DNA from: Pedobacter steynii | GTDB taxonomy: Bacteria; Bacteroidota; Bacteroidia; Sphingobacteriales; Sphingobacteriaceae | DNA: 64,000 nt | Assembly: GCF_900103665.1 (NCBI RefSeq) | Contig: NZ_FNGY01000013.1 | Location: 62,001 to 126,000, forward strand | Reading direction: 5' to 3' | Part shown: positions 17,414 to 26,911 of the stretch, in pieces | Numbering within the stretch: position 1 is the stretch's first letter | Layout of the letters: each line of letters opens with the position of its first letter | Program-made: the position numbers and the translations under genes | Notes under the pieces: generated by a model | The model's input: only the letters and a program-made list of their open reading frames with translations | Databases searched by the model: none | What the model was told of the DNA's origin: nothing

Positions 17414-17956
17414 ATGAAAACTGCCATCAAAACCCTATTCGCTTCAGCTTTAACTGCTATCGTTTTAACTTCTTCGGCCTTCACTACTTTCGCTAAAGAC
17501 ACTACGCCTGTAAGCGCATCTGCGAATGTAAAGTTCAATAAAGTAGTCGTAACCGGAAATGCTAAAGTGGTATTGGTACAGGCACATTCAGAAAGCATCA
17601 CTACAAATGATGAACTAACTGCAAATACTACCGTTCAACAAAAAGGATATACTTTATACATCAACTCTACTGAGCAAAGCCCTGCAACGATCTATATCTC
17701 TGTAAAAGACCTGCAAAGAATTGATGCTTCAAATGCAGCTGAGGTAAAAACCCGTGGTAACTTTGACCTTGCCGTTCTTCAGATCTTTTTAAAAGATGGT
17801 GCTAAAGCAAACGTAAATGCAAAAGTAGGTAGCCTTTATACCGACATGAAAGACCAGTCAGATTTGAAATTAAGCGGTTCATCAGCAGAACATAACCTGG
17901 TTAGAAATGATGTTTCTAAATTAAACATAACCGATTTCGTGATTGCCAAACTATAA
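17414..17956 (+). CDS. Secreted DUF2807 (GIN-domain-like) protein
   Basis: Exported protein of 180 residues with a signal peptide (residues 1-27). The mature chain consists of short alternating strands (FNKVVVTGNAKVVLVQ, RIDASNAAEVKTRGNF, LKLSGSSAEHNLVRND), resembling the right-handed beta-solenoid of DUF2807 proteins. The family function is unknown; these proteins probably act in the periplasm or at the surface. The gene stands alone between two terminators. Phased repeats upstream suggest dedicated regulation. Confidence 0.7.
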   Translation: MKTAIKTLFASALTAIVLTSSAFTTFAKDTTPVSASANVKFNKVVVTGNAKVVLVQAHSESITTNDELTANTTVQQKGYTLYINSTEQSPATIYISVKDLQRIDASNAAEVKTRGNFDLAVLQIFLKDGAKANVNAKVGSLYTDMKDQSDLKLSGSSAEHNLVRNDVSKLNITDFVIAKL

Positions 17957-18004
17957 AAGACACTAAGTCATCCATAGGGAAGGGACAAAAATCCTTTCTG
18001 CAGG

Positions 18005-18035
18005 AAACCGCTCATCCAGATGTGCGGTTTTTTTT
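18005..18035 (+). terminator. Terminator after the DUF2807 gene
   Basis: AAACCGC and GCGGTTT form a stem around a 12-nt loop that can pair further inside, followed by a T-run. It lies about 50 bp after the stop codon. Confidence 0.75.
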
Positions 18036-18148
18036 GTCTTTAATTGTCGGTTTTTATACTGCTAAACGGTTTAAATGATGTTTGAACATTTGAATATAAT
18101 CTTTATGAAAGATTCCATTTCTTTCTAGGTTCTAATTATTATTAACGG

Positions 18149-18156
18149 TAAATTTG
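18149..18156 (+). promoter_or_regulatory. -7 box of the purF-like gene
   Basis: TAAATTTG matches TAnnTTTG and lies 19 nt before the ATG at 18176. The -33 element is weak (TTTC at 18122-18125, spacing 23). Confidence 0.4.
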
Positions 18157-18175
18157 CGGCTCAAATCACACACCA

Positions 18176-20077
18176 ATGAGCGACTCGATCAAGCATGAAT
18201 GCGGAATAGCCTTTATCCGTCTTTTAAAACCTCTCTCATACTACCAGGAAAAATACGGTACAGCACTCTGGGGACTGAATAAGCTTTATCTTTTGATGGA
18301 AAAGCAACACAACCGCGGACAAGATGGAGCGGGTATTGCCACCATTAAACTTGATGTTAAACCAGGACACCGCTACATCAGCAGGTACCGGTCTATGGCA
18401 CAAAATGCAGTTGCAGATATTTTTGGATATGTACAAAGTAAATTTGTAGACATCCAGAATGAAACACCTGAATTAATGCAGGATGCCGAATGGTTAAAGA
18501 ACAATGTTAGTTTTATCGGGGAAGTTTTACTAGGTCACCTTAGATATGGTACCCATGGTCAGAACAGCATTGAAAACTGCCATCCATTTTTGCGCCAGAA
18601 CAACTGGATGACCCGTAACCTTGTGATCGCAGGTAACTTCAACATGACGAATGTAGAAGAGCTATTGGAGCAATTATATGAGCTTGGACAACATCCAAAA
18701 GAAAAAGCGGATACTGTTACTGTCCTGGAAAAGATTGGTCATTTCCTTGACGATGAAAATCAGGAGCTTTTTGATGCTTACAAGAAAGAAGGACTGGATA
18801 ATGTAGAAATTACCCATAAAATCTCTGAAGGTTTAGACATCGCTAAAATTTTGCGTCGCTCTGCTAAAAACTGGGATGGCGGATATGCGATCTCCGGAAT
18901 CGTTGGTAATGGTGATGCTTTTGTACTTCGTGATCCTTCAGGAATACGTCCTGCATTTTACTATGCTGATGATGAAATCGTAGTTGCTGCTTCAGAAAGA
19001 CCAGCGATTCAGACTGCTTTCAACATTCCATTCAAAGATGTGAAAGAAATCGAACCAGGGCATGCTTTAATCGTTAAGAAAAGCGGTAAAGTTACTCAGG
19101 AAGTATTCAGAGATCCTCAGGAAAAAAGAGCTTGCTCATTTGAACGCATTTACTTCTCCAGAGGAAGTGATGCTGATATTTATAAAGAAAGAAAACAATT
19201 AGGTGCCTTGTTGTGCGATCAGATCCTGAAAGCAGTAAGCGCAGACCTTAAAAATACGGTATTCTCTTTTATCCCGAATACAGCTGAAGTATCTTTCTAC
19301 GGAATGGTAGAAGGATTGCACAGTTATATCAGAGGGGTGCAAAAAGATACCTTACTGAACCGTAAAGAACAACTGAACGATCAGGAGCTGGATGAATTGC
19401 TTTCTATGAACCCAAGGGTTGAAAAACTGGCGATTAAAGATGTGAAATTAAGAACATTCATTACCCAGGATGCCGACAGGCAGGATATGGTAGCGCATGT
19501 TTATGACACTACTTACGGCATCATCAAGAACAATACAGATACCTTGGTGGCAATAGATGATTCTATTGTAAGGGGAACAACTTTAAAGCAAAGTATCATT
19601 AAGATCATTGACAGGTTACACCCTAAAAAGATCATTATTGTTTCTTCTGCTCCTCAGATTCGTTACCCGGATTGCTATGGTATTGATATGTCTAAAATGG
19701 GACAGTTTGTTGCTTTCGAAGCGGCCATCCAATTGTTAAAGGAACGTGGAATGGAACACATCATTGAAGAAGTTTACCAGAAATGTAAAGCTTCCCTGTT
19801 GTTACCTAAAGAAGAGATTGTAAATCACGTGAAGGACATTTACAGACCTTTTACTCAGGAAGAAATCTCTGCTCAGATTACCAAAATTATTACTCCTGCA
19901 AACATTAACGCAGAAGTAGAGGTGATCTACCAGACATTAGATAACTTACATGTGGCTTGTCCGGATCATACCGGCGATTGGTATTTCTCAGGAAACTACC
20001 CAACTCCAGGAGGAAACAAAGTTGTGATCAAAGCTTTTGTAAACTGGAAAGAAGGAAGCAACCAGAGGGCTTACTAG
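18176..20077 (+). CDS. PurF-like amidophosphoribosyltransferase (class II glutamine amidotransferase), divergent
   Basis: Glutamine amidotransferase fused to a phosphoribosyltransferase domain, the layout of the first enzyme of purine synthesis. Cys9 (CGIAF) would become the N-terminal nucleophile after removal of an 8-residue propeptide, as in Bacillus-type PurF. The PRPP-binding motif AIDDSIVRGTT and the SSAPQIRYPDCYGIDM segment are present. At 633 residues it is longer than the usual 450-510. The PDSG/PETS loop of standard enzymes reads PNTA, the following loop carries an insertion, and the protein ends in an extra domain with HTGDWYFSGNYPTPGG. It may be a lineage-specific second PurF rather than the main enzyme. 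Confidence 0.8.
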   Translation: MSDSIKHECGIAFIRLLKPLSYYQEKYGTALWGLNKLYLLMEKQHNRGQDGAGIATIKLDVKPGHRYISRYRSMAQNAVADIFGYVQSKFVDIQNETPELMQDAEWLKNNVSFIGEVLLGHLRYGTHGQNSIENCHPFLRQNNWMTRNLVIAGNFNMTNVEELLEQLYELGQHPKEKADTVTVLEKIGHFLDDENQELFDAYKKEGLDNVEITHKISEGLDIAKILRRSAKNWDGGYAISGIVGNGDAFVLRDPSGIRPAFYYADDEIVVAASERPAIQTAFNIPFKDVKEIEPGHALIVKKSGKVTQEVFRDPQEKRACSFERIYFSRGSDADIYKERKQLGALLCDQILKAVSADLKNTVFSFIPNTAEVSFYGMVEGLHSYIRGVQKDTLLNRKEQLNDQELDELLSMNPRVEKLAIKDVKLRTFITQDADRQDMVAHVYDTTYGIIKNNTDTLVAIDDSIVRGTTLKQSIIKIIDRLHPKKIIIVSSAPQIRYPDCYGIDMSKMGQFVAFEAAIQLLKERGMEHIIEEVYQKCKASLLLPKEEIVNHVKDIYRPFTQEEISAQITKIITPANINAEVEVIYQTLDNLHVACPDHTGDWYFSGNYPTPGGNKVVIKAFVNWKEGSNQRAY

Positions 20078-20098
20078 AATAAGCAGCTCATAAAATAT

Positions 20099-20137
20099 AA
20101 TCCCCGCTATAGTTTAACTGTAGCGGGGATTTTTTTG
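20099..20137 (+). terminator. Terminator after the purF-like gene
   Basis: A long stem (TCCCCGCTA with TAGCGGGGA, extended inward) is followed by seven T residues. It separates this gene from the convergent LysE gene. Confidence 0.88.
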
Positions 20138-20154
20138 TTTAGATGTTTTTATGA

Positions 20155-20781
20155 TTATTTGTAATGCTTCAGGATGACTTCTACAAATAACCGGATCGCA
20201 AAGATGATGATCACCGCACCGGCGATCCTGTTCAGGTTCTGAATGGTCTTCTCTTTGATCCTATACCTTAACTTGGCCGCATAATAAGTCTTGATCCCAT
20301 CTACGGAAAGCTGAGTGGCCATGGCAATGATGAAAAAGACAATCTTTTCTGCCATCGTATAATGAAGCTGCACCGATATAATGCCTCCAACCATGATCCA
20401 AAACATCAGCGTGGTAGGGGATAAGAGACACATTAGAAAACCCTTTAAAATATAGCCGCGCTTCCTGACTTTGGCGATCTCGGAGATGTCATAGCTCACT
20501 TTTACCTTATTGAACAGGTAATACAAGCCTATCCCAAATAAAAAGAGGCCTCCAACGATACCTATATATTGAAAATACTCCGATTTATAATCTACAAACT
20601 GAGCACTGAAGATGGTGAGCGTAATAAATATGATGTCACTAAAAATCACCCCCACAGCTAGCGAAAATCCCGCTTTAAAACCTTTCTCAATGCTGGTTTT
20701 TATCATGGAAAAGAAAACAGGTCCCGTTAAAAAGGAGAATAAAATACCTGCACCTATTCCTTGTAATATTGCTTCAAACAT
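20155..20781 (-). CDS. LysE/RhtB-family amino-acid exporter
   Basis: Inner-membrane exporter of 208 residues with about six hydrophobic helices. The family-typical N-terminal segment is visible (GAGILFSFLTGPVFF). A second hydrophobic repeat begins around residue 110, with LSPTTLMFWIMVGG matching the conserved Asn/Ser-Pro loop. The exported substrate cannot be deduced. It stands alone, convergent with the purF-like gene. Confidence 0.8.
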   Translation of the reverse strand: MFEAILQGIGAGILFSFLTGPVFFSMIKTSIEKGFKAGFSLAVGVIFSDIIFITLTIFSAQFVDYKSEYFQYIGIVGGLFLFGIGLYYLFNKVKVSYDISEIAKVRKRGYILKGFLMCLLSPTTLMFWIMVGGIISVQLHYTMAEKIVFFIIAMATQLSVDGIKTYYAAKLRYRIKEKTIQNLNRIAGAVIIIFAIRLFVEVILKHYK

Positions 20782-20960
20782 TCACCTAAACATATAAAAT
20801 TACGCTAATATGCGATTTTATGAATAAAATCGACCCTATTATAATTAGTTTATTTTACAGGTTACTTCAATTACAAGGCCAGCTTTAATTTTGTTTATCG
20901 CTGATTCTCAAATTTGTGTCTGTGATGACCATACCAATTTGAAAATGACGGAACATCATT

Positions 20961-21006
20961 GTGTAAATTATACACTTTACAAAACAGTTTTTTTTATTTA
21001 TGTTTA
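20961..21006 (+). promoter_or_regulatory. Promoter with overlapping palindromes upstream of the sugar permease
   Basis: GTGTA-N5-TACAC (20961-20975) is nested with TGTAAA (20963-20968) and TTTACA (20976-20981). TTTA (20976-20979), a 19-nt spacer and TATGTTTA (20999-21006) form a promoter with one mismatch in each box. The palindromes cover the -33 region, as expected of a repressor operator. The ATG is at 21032. Confidence 0.45.
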
Positions 21007-21031
21007 ACCCCAGTATAAACCAATTATAAAT

Positions 21032-22462
21032 ATGACTGCAGAAAATTCTCAAACCAAGTGGGGACAGTTCATTCCTTTAGTTACCGTGTTCTTTTTTTGG
21101 GGCTTTGTGGCGGCGAGTAATGATATCCTGATTCCTGTATTTCAAAAAGCTTTTCATTTAACACAAAGTCAAAGTCAATGGGTATCCTTAGCTTTTTATA
21201 TCGCTTATACCGTGGGTTCATTGATCTATATGGGGGTCTCTATTTTAATCAAAAAAGACCTTGTCAATAAAATCGGATACAAAAACGGCCTTGCATTGGG
21301 CTTATGTATTTCTGCAGTTGGAACCTTATTGTTTTATCCCGCAGCAAATTATGGTTCCTTTCCATTAATGTTGTCTGGTTTATTTATTGTTGCATTGGGA
21401 TTTTCCTTACAGCAAACGGTCGCAAATCCCCTGGCCATCGCATTAGGTCCTATTAAAACCGGCTCTCAGCGTTTAACGCTTGCTGGCGGGATCAATAACT
21501 TTGGAACGACCATCGGACCGCTAATTGTAAGTTTTGCAATTTTTGGATCTGCAGGTAGCAGTGACATCAGTATTGAAAGTGTTAAAATACCTTATCTGAT
21601 CCTGGGTGTAGCTTTCCTTGCAGTGGCGATCTTCTTAAAATTATCCCCACTTCCAGACAGACCTGCCCTGGTAGAGGAATCTGCAGATGATGCCGGAGCT
21701 TCCAGAAGTTCTGCACTTAAATACCCTCAGTTGGTGTTGGGTATGATTGCCATCTTCGTTTACGTGGGTGTTGAGGTGTCTACTGCAAGTAACTTACCTG
21801 CTTATATGGAAAAAGAATTGGGTTTTGCGTTGAAAGATGTAGCCCCATACATTTCTCTATATTGGGCAAGTATGATGATTGGTCGCTGGACAGGTGCAGT
21901 AGAAGCTTTTACTGATAATGTACAGGTTCAGAAAATTCTGAGATTTGTTGCCCCTTATTTGGCTTTTGGTATTTTCTTAGGCGTAAATGCGATTGCAAAA
22001 CATGATTTAGCTCCTTTTTATGTATATGGCTGGATTATTCTTGTATTAATCGTTGCGGATATGCTGAGTAAAGGAAATCCTGCACGTATGTTGTTGATCT
22101 TTGCCACTATTGGTATCGTTGCTTTATTGATCGGTATGTTTACCACAGGTATGGTCAGCGTTTATGCCATCACCAGTGTTGGTTTATTCTGCAGTACATT
22201 ATGGCCTTGTATCTTTACCCTGGCCGTGAGCGGACTGGGTAAGAATACCAGTCAGGGTAGCAGCTTCTTAATCATGATGATTATGGGTGGCGGTATCATG
22301 AGCTGGGTTCAGGGATATGTGTCAGAATTTATTGGCATTCAAAACAGTTATATCATCGGAATTCTTTGTTTTGCCTACCTGGTATTTTATGCCTGGAAAG
22401 TGAGTGGAATTCTTAGGGCACAGGGCATCTCTTTTGATAAGAAGATTTCAGGAGGCCATTAA
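21032..22462 (+). CDS. FucP-type (FHS) MFS sugar permease
   Basis: Major facilitator transporter of 476 residues with about 12 helices. It belongs to the fucose/glucose-galactose:H+ symporter branch, recognised by FFFWGFVAASNDILIP in helix 1 and QQTVANPLAIALGP in helix 4. The sugar is not identifiable. It stands alone, with an operator-like palindrome upstream and a hairpin terminator downstream. Confidence 0.85.
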   Translation: MTAENSQTKWGQFIPLVTVFFFWGFVAASNDILIPVFQKAFHLTQSQSQWVSLAFYIAYTVGSLIYMGVSILIKKDLVNKIGYKNGLALGLCISAVGTLLFYPAANYGSFPLMLSGLFIVALGFSLQQTVANPLAIALGPIKTGSQRLTLAGGINNFGTTIGPLIVSFAIFGSAGSSDISIESVKIPYLILGVAFLAVAIFLKLSPLPDRPALVEESADDAGASRSSALKYPQLVLGMIAIFVYVGVEVSTASNLPAYMEKELGFALKDVAPYISLYWASMMIGRWTGAVEAFTDNVQVQKILRFVAPYLAFGIFLGVNAIAKHDLAPFYVYGWIILVLIVADMLSKGNPARMLLIFATIGIVALLIGMFTTGMVSVYAITSVGLFCSTLWPCIFTLAVSGLGKNTSQGSSFLIMMIMGGGIMSWVQGYVSEFIGIQNSYIIGILCFAYLVFYAWKVSGILRAQGISFDKKISGGH

Positions 22463-22478
22463 TCCTATTAGAAAATAA

Positions 22479-22513
22479 AAAAGGCTTCTCATTTATTTAA
22501 TGAGAAGCCTTTT
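22479..22513 (+). terminator. Terminator after the sugar permease
   Basis: AAAAGGCTTCTCATT and its perfect complement form a 15-bp stem with a 5-nt loop. The arms end in A and T runs, so it could work in either direction. It lies between the permease and the dCMP deaminase gene. Confidence 0.8.
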
Positions 22514-22527
22514 AATTTATATCGATA

Positions 22528-22992
22528 ATGAGTAAGAAAAGTTTTGATCATATTTACATGCACCTGGCCGCTGATCTGGCCGCACGTTCGCATTGCGTAA
22601 GGGCACAGGTAGGGGCGGTGCTGACAAAAGATACCAGGATTATTTCCATCGGTTATAACGGACCGCCACCGGGAACACACAATTGTGATGAAGAATGGCC
22701 GGAGACAGGTTGCGAAAGAGATTCCAGAGGAAGCTGCTCCCTTGCTTTACATGCAGAAGAAAATGCCATATTATATGCCTCAAAAAACGGATCTAAGATT
22801 GAAGGCTCGACTTTATACACCACGCTTTCCCCTTGTATTGCCTGTGCAAGGCTGATCTTGTCGTCCGGAATAAAGAAAGTGTTGTACATGGATTCTTATG
22901 CGGAATACAAAGGATTACCGAGTGATGAAGGTGTTGATTTTCTGCGCAGGTTCGGTGTAGAAGTGAATAAGTATCAAATCGAGGTTAATTGA
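22528..22992 (+). CDS. dCMP deaminase-family protein (ComEB-like)
   Basis: Zinc-dependent cytidine/deoxycytidylate deaminase of 154 residues. Zinc ligands are His75 (HAEENAI, with catalytic Glu77), Cys103 and Cys106 (PCIAC). The early NGPPPGTHNC segment is typical of dCMP deaminases, which supply dUMP for dTMP synthesis. guaA follows 43 bp later but has its own promoter. Confidence 0.88.
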   Translation: MSKKSFDHIYMHLAADLAARSHCVRAQVGAVLTKDTRIISIGYNGPPPGTHNCDEEWPETGCERDSRGSCSLALHAEENAILYASKNGSKIEGSTLYTTLSPCIACARLILSSGIKKVLYMDSYAEYKGLPSDEGVDFLRRFGVEVNKYQIEVN

Positions 22993-23000
22993 TAATCTGT

Positions 23001-23032
23001 CTTGTAGCAGCAGCTAAGTTTTCTTAACTTTG
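23001..23032 (+). promoter_or_regulatory. Promoter of guaA
   Basis: CTTG (23001-23004), a 20-nt spacer and TAACTTTG (23025-23032) fit TTTG-N19/20-TAnnTTTG with one mismatch. The -7 box ends only three bases before the ATG at 23036, so the mRNA may be leaderless. Confidence 0.55.
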
Positions 23033-23035
23033 GCC

Positions 23036-24565
23036 ATGCTAGAAAAAATCATTATTCTCGATTTTGGTTCCCAATACACACAGCTAATTGCCCGCAGGGT
23101 ACGCGAATTAAATGTGTATTGCGAAATTCATCCATTCAACAACATTCCTGAGATCTCACCTGATGTTAAAGGTATCATCTTTTCAGGAAGTCCATATTCA
23201 GTTCGTCAGGAAGATGCTCCTCAGATAGACTTAACCAAATTCCACCTTAAATTTCCGGTTTTGGGAGTTTGTTATGGTGCGCAATATATGGCTCAACAAT
23301 TAGGAGGTGAAGTTCAGGCCTCTTCGACACGTGAATACGGCAGGGCTAACCTGAATTTCGTTGCTAGCGGAAATAAATTATTTAAAAATATCAACCTGGA
23401 TTCTCAGGTATGGATGTCTCATGGAGATACTATCACTAAAATCCCTGAAAATTTTGAACTGATTGCAAGTACAGACAGCGTAAAAGTTGCGGCTTATCAG
23501 ATCAAAGATACCGAAACTTATGCCATTCAGTTCCACCCTGAGGTGACCCATAGTACCGATGGAAAGCAGCTTTTAGAAAACTTCCTCGTAGACATCTGCG
23601 GATGTAGCCAGGAATGGACTTCAGAGGCTTTTGTAGAGACTACAATTGCAGATTTACAAGCAAAATTAGGTAATGATAAAGTTGTTCTGGCGCTTTCAGG
23701 AGGAGTAGACTCCAGTGTTGCTGCCATCCTTTTACATAAAGCAATCGGCAAGAACCTTCATTGTATTTTTGTTGACAACGGTTTGCTTCGTAAAGATGAA
23801 TATGAAGGCGTATTAGAACAATATAAACACCTTGGTTTAAACATCAAGGGAGTGGATGCTAAAGAACGTTTCCTGAGCCAGCTTGCCGGTGTTACGGATC
23901 CTGAATTGAAACGTAAGGCGATCGGTCGTGTATTTATCGAAGTTTTTGACGATGAAGCACACCAGGTACAAGATGTAAAATGGCTTGCACAAGGAACAAT
24001 TTATCCTGATGTAATTGAGTCTATCTCTGTAAACGGTCCATCAGCAACCATCAAATCTCATCATAACGTAGGTGGCTTACCCGACTTCATGAAGCTGCAG
24101 GTAGTAGAACCACTGAATACTTTGTTTAAAGACGAAGTGAGAAGGGTAGGTACTTCATTAGGATTAGAGCATTTCATTATCGGTCGTCACCCTTTCCCGG
24201 GACCAGGTTTAGCAATCAGGATCCTTGGCGAAGTGACTCCGGAGAAAGTAGCGATCTTACAGGAAGCGGATGCCATTTATATTAACAATTTAAAAGAAGC
24301 AGGTTTATACGATAAAGTATGGCAGGCAGGCGCCATCTTCCTTCCGGTACAATCCGTAGGAGTAATGGGTGATGAGCGTACTTACGAGAATGCCATTTGC
24401 CTTCGTGCAGTAGAATCTGTAGATGGAATGACCGCAGATTGGTGTCATTTACCGTACAATGTACTCGCCAAAATTTCTAATGAAATTATTAACAAAGTAA
24501 AAGGAATAAACCGCGTTGTATATGATATCAGCTCAAAACCCCCAGCTACAATTGAGTGGGAATAA
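23036..24565 (+). CDS. guaA: GMP synthase (glutamine-hydrolysing)
   Basis: Converts XMP to GMP. The N-terminal amidotransferase domain has the triad Cys79, His167 and Glu169. The ATP pyrophosphatase P-loop is LSGGVDSSVAA, and the C-terminal dimerisation domain ends in SSKPPATIEWE. The length of 509 residues is normal. A TTG six bases upstream falls in the promoter and is rejected. The following lipoprotein gene starts inside its last 44 bases. Confidence 0.96.
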   Translation: MLEKIIILDFGSQYTQLIARRVRELNVYCEIHPFNNIPEISPDVKGIIFSGSPYSVRQEDAPQIDLTKFHLKFPVLGVCYGAQYMAQQLGGEVQASSTREYGRANLNFVASGNKLFKNINLDSQVWMSHGDTITKIPENFELIASTDSVKVAAYQIKDTETYAIQFHPEVTHSTDGKQLLENFLVDICGCSQEWTSEAFVETTIADLQAKLGNDKVVLALSGGVDSSVAAILLHKAIGKNLHCIFVDNGLLRKDEYEGVLEQYKHLGLNIKGVDAKERFLSQLAGVTDPELKRKAIGRVFIEVFDDEAHQVQDVKWLAQGTIYPDVIESISVNGPSATIKSHHNVGGLPDFMKLQVVEPLNTLFKDEVRRVGTSLGLEHFIIGRHPFPGPGLAIRILGEVTPEKVAILQEADAIYINNLKEAGLYDKVWQAGAIFLPVQSVGVMGDERTYENAICLRAVESVDGMTADWCHLPYNVLAKISNEIINKVKGINRVVYDISSKPPATIEWE

Positions 24566-25751
24566 ATATTGGCTGATCCTTTGTATTGGCTTGTTGTTTT
24601 CGGCATGTTCGCCGAAAACACGGCCCAATACAGATAAAAAACCTGATACTCCCACCAAAGAAAAAGAAGTAGAAAAACCGGTAGAACGCTTTAGCGAAGC
24701 CAATATTTCCCTGCTTATCCCTTTTCGTTTAAACGAAATTAAGTTAAAGACAGCGACCAAAGCCGAAGTAGAGAAATCTGCTATGGCCATCGATTTTTAT
24801 CAGGGCTTTAAGCTCGGGATAGACTCTGCAGCATCTTTAGGTCTGAACTTTAAAGTAAACGTTTACGATACCCGTGATAACAACACTCAATTGGAAGGGT
24901 TGATCAATAATGGTGGTTTGCTATCCAGTAACCTAATTATTGGCCCGGTATTTCCACAAGGAGTAAAGTATATCACCGCATATTCTATTGCTAAAAATAT
25001 TCCTGTGGTATCTCCTTTGGCTGCCTCACATCCTGAAGAGTTTTCCAATCCTAATCTGATCTCTATCGTCAATAATATTGATTTGCATGCAGAGAAGATT
25101 GGAAATTATATCACTAAAAATTATAATCCGGACAATACAGTGATTGTGCTCATCAATCCAAAGACGGCCAGCGATGAAATTATGGCTGCGCCCTTGCGTC
25201 AGTATTTCCATTATAATAAAAAGGTCTATCTGATGCAGGAATATCCTTCAGTATTCAGTTTCGAAACTAAAATGGCGAAGAATAAACAATACGTGGTGAT
25301 TGTGACTTCTTCCGACCGTAAGTTCGTGGTGCCTACGCTGGATAGGCTGGTAAAGGTCAAAAACAAAGGATTTAATGTAAACCTGTTTGGTCATCCGGAC
25401 TGGGTAAAACAAAATTATAATATCGACAGGCTTCAGGCTTTAAATACCAGCATTACTTCTTCTTACAAAGTCGATTACCAAAATGGGGAAACGATCACCT
25501 TTATTAAGAAATACCGGACTAAATTCAATTTTGAACCCGGTGAATATTCTTTTAAAGGCTTTGATATTGGTTTCTATTTTGGTAAATTGTTTGCAGAACA
25601 TGGAGCTAATTACCTGAAATATCTGACGAAAGAAAGATATAAGGGGTTGCATAATTCCTTCACGTTCTATCATAATGAGAAACTGGGCTATATCAATACC
25701 AGTTTAATGCTTTTACGATATAAGAATTTTGCGCTAAACGTTATAGAATGA
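24522..25751 (+). CDS. Lipoprotein with a type 1 periplasmic-binding fold
   Basis: Probable outer-membrane or periplasmic lipoprotein of 409 residues. A hydrophobic leader ends in a lipobox (LFSAC, cysteine about residue 29), followed by a Pro/Lys/Glu-rich linker. From about residue 65 it resembles receptor-family ligand-binding (Leu/Ile/Val-binding-like or LppC-like) domains, with ISLLIPFRLNE, SNLIIGPVFPQG and KNIPVVSPLA segments. No permease gene is nearby, so it is unlikely to be a plain ABC import component. The start overlaps guaA by 44 bp; its last four bases (ATGA) overlap the methyltransferase start, indicating coupling. Confidence 0.7.
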   Translation: MISAQNPQLQLSGNKYWLILCIGLLFSACSPKTRPNTDKKPDTPTKEKEVEKPVERFSEANISLLIPFRLNEIKLKTATKAEVEKSAMAIDFYQGFKLGIDSAASLGLNFKVNVYDTRDNNTQLEGLINNGGLLSSNLIIGPVFPQGVKYITAYSIAKNIPVVSPLAASHPEEFSNPNLISIVNNIDLHAEKIGNYITKNYNPDNTVIVLINPKTASDEIMAAPLRQYFHYNKKVYLMQEYPSVFSFETKMAKNKQYVVIVTSSDRKFVVPTLDRLVKVKNKGFNVNLFGHPDWVKQNYNIDRLQALNTSITSSYKVDYQNGETITFIKKYRTKFNFEPGEYSFKGFDIGFYFGKLFAEHGANYLKYLTKERYKGLHNSFTFYHNEKLGYINTSLMLLRYKNFALNVIE

Positions 25752-26911
25752 GAATAGAACACCAAATCAGGGCATTTGAACAGATCTTTAAAAACTATGA
25801 TGGCTTATTGCCTTTGCATCGTTTTTTGTTTATCTATTTCAAGCAGAATAAAAAAATGGGCTCTTCAGACAGAAGGTGGTCCAGTCGCTATATCTATAGC
25901 TTTTTTAGGCTGGGAAAAGCCCTGATTAAGGAGCAGCAGGTTGTTCGCCTTGCGGTAGCCGATTTCTTATGTAATACGACGCCTAGCCTTGTGGTAGAAA
26001 CCCATTTGCCTGCTTTAGCAGCACAGATGGAACAGCCGGTAAAAACGAAACTGGAATTGGTACAACAGGCATTTGCTGATTTTAAATTGGCGGATGTCTT
26101 TTCTTTTCATCAAAACCTTTCAGCAGCAGTAGAGAAGGAAGATTTCTTTGTATCCTTCTTTACACAACCAGACTTGTTTTTAAGAATTACTACTGGTCAT
26201 TTAAAACCACTTCTGGAAGCCTTGAAAGAACATGAAGTGCCCGTTCAGGAGCTGAGTGAAACTACACTGGTCCTGCCGAATGGCACAAAGCTGGAAAATG
26301 TATTCCCCAACCAGAAGTTCTATCAGGTGCAGGACCTTTCTTCTCAAAAGACAGGAATGTTCTTTGAACCCAAAACCTGGGATTACTGGTGGGATTGCTG
26401 TGCTGCCTCAGGCGGTAAATCCCTGCTTCTACACGATCTTGAGCCTAGCGTTCAGTTATTGGTGAGCGATGTCAGAGAAAACAGCTTAAACAACCTCGAT
26501 GATCGTTTTCACGAAGCGGGAATTAAAAAGTATCAAAAGAAAGTACTGGACCTGTTGCAAAACAACGATCCGGATTTACATCATTATGAATTTGATGGGA
26601 TTATTCTGGATGCGCCTTGCTCTGGTTCAGGAACCTGGGGACGTACACCAGAAATGTTGTATTTCTTCGATGAACATAAAATCAGCCATTATACCAGGTT
26701 GCAAAAGGCCATTGCAACGAATGTTGTGAAATACCTGAAGCCGGGTAAACCGCTCATCTACATCACCTGTTCTGTTTTTAAGCAGGAGAATGAGGAGGTA
26801 GTCGGCTATCTGGAAGAAAACCTTTCGCTGAAACTGGAAAAAATGGAAGTAATCAAAGGCTATCAAGACAAAGCAGATACTATGTTTGTAGCCCGTTTGA
26901 TAAAGGTTTAG
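25748..26911 (+). CDS. RsmB/NOP-family RNA (cytosine-5) methyltransferase
   Basis: SAM-dependent m5C methyltransferase acting on rRNA or tRNA. The Rossmann core has DCCAASGGKSL (motif I), DAPCSGSGTWG with a catalytic Cys (motif IV) and YITCSVFKQENEEVV with the second Cys (motif VI). The N-terminal 130 residues form the usual helical RNA-binding part. Length is 387 residues. Its start overlaps the upstream lipoprotein stop (ATGA). Confidence 0.9.
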   Translation: MRIEHQIRAFEQIFKNYDGLLPLHRFLFIYFKQNKKMGSSDRRWSSRYIYSFFRLGKALIKEQQVVRLAVADFLCNTTPSLVVETHLPALAAQMEQPVKTKLELVQQAFADFKLADVFSFHQNLSAAVEKEDFFVSFFTQPDLFLRITTGHLKPLLEALKEHEVPVQELSETTLVLPNGTKLENVFPNQKFYQVQDLSSQKTGMFFEPKTWDYWWDCCAASGGKSLLLHDLEPSVQLLVSDVRENSLNNLDDRFHEAGIKKYQKKVLDLLQNNDPDLHHYEFDGIILDAPCSGSGTWGRTPEMLYFFDEHKISHYTRLQKAIATNVVKYLKPGKPLIYITCSVFKQENEEVVGYLEENLSLKLEKMEVIKGYQDKADTMFVARLIKV

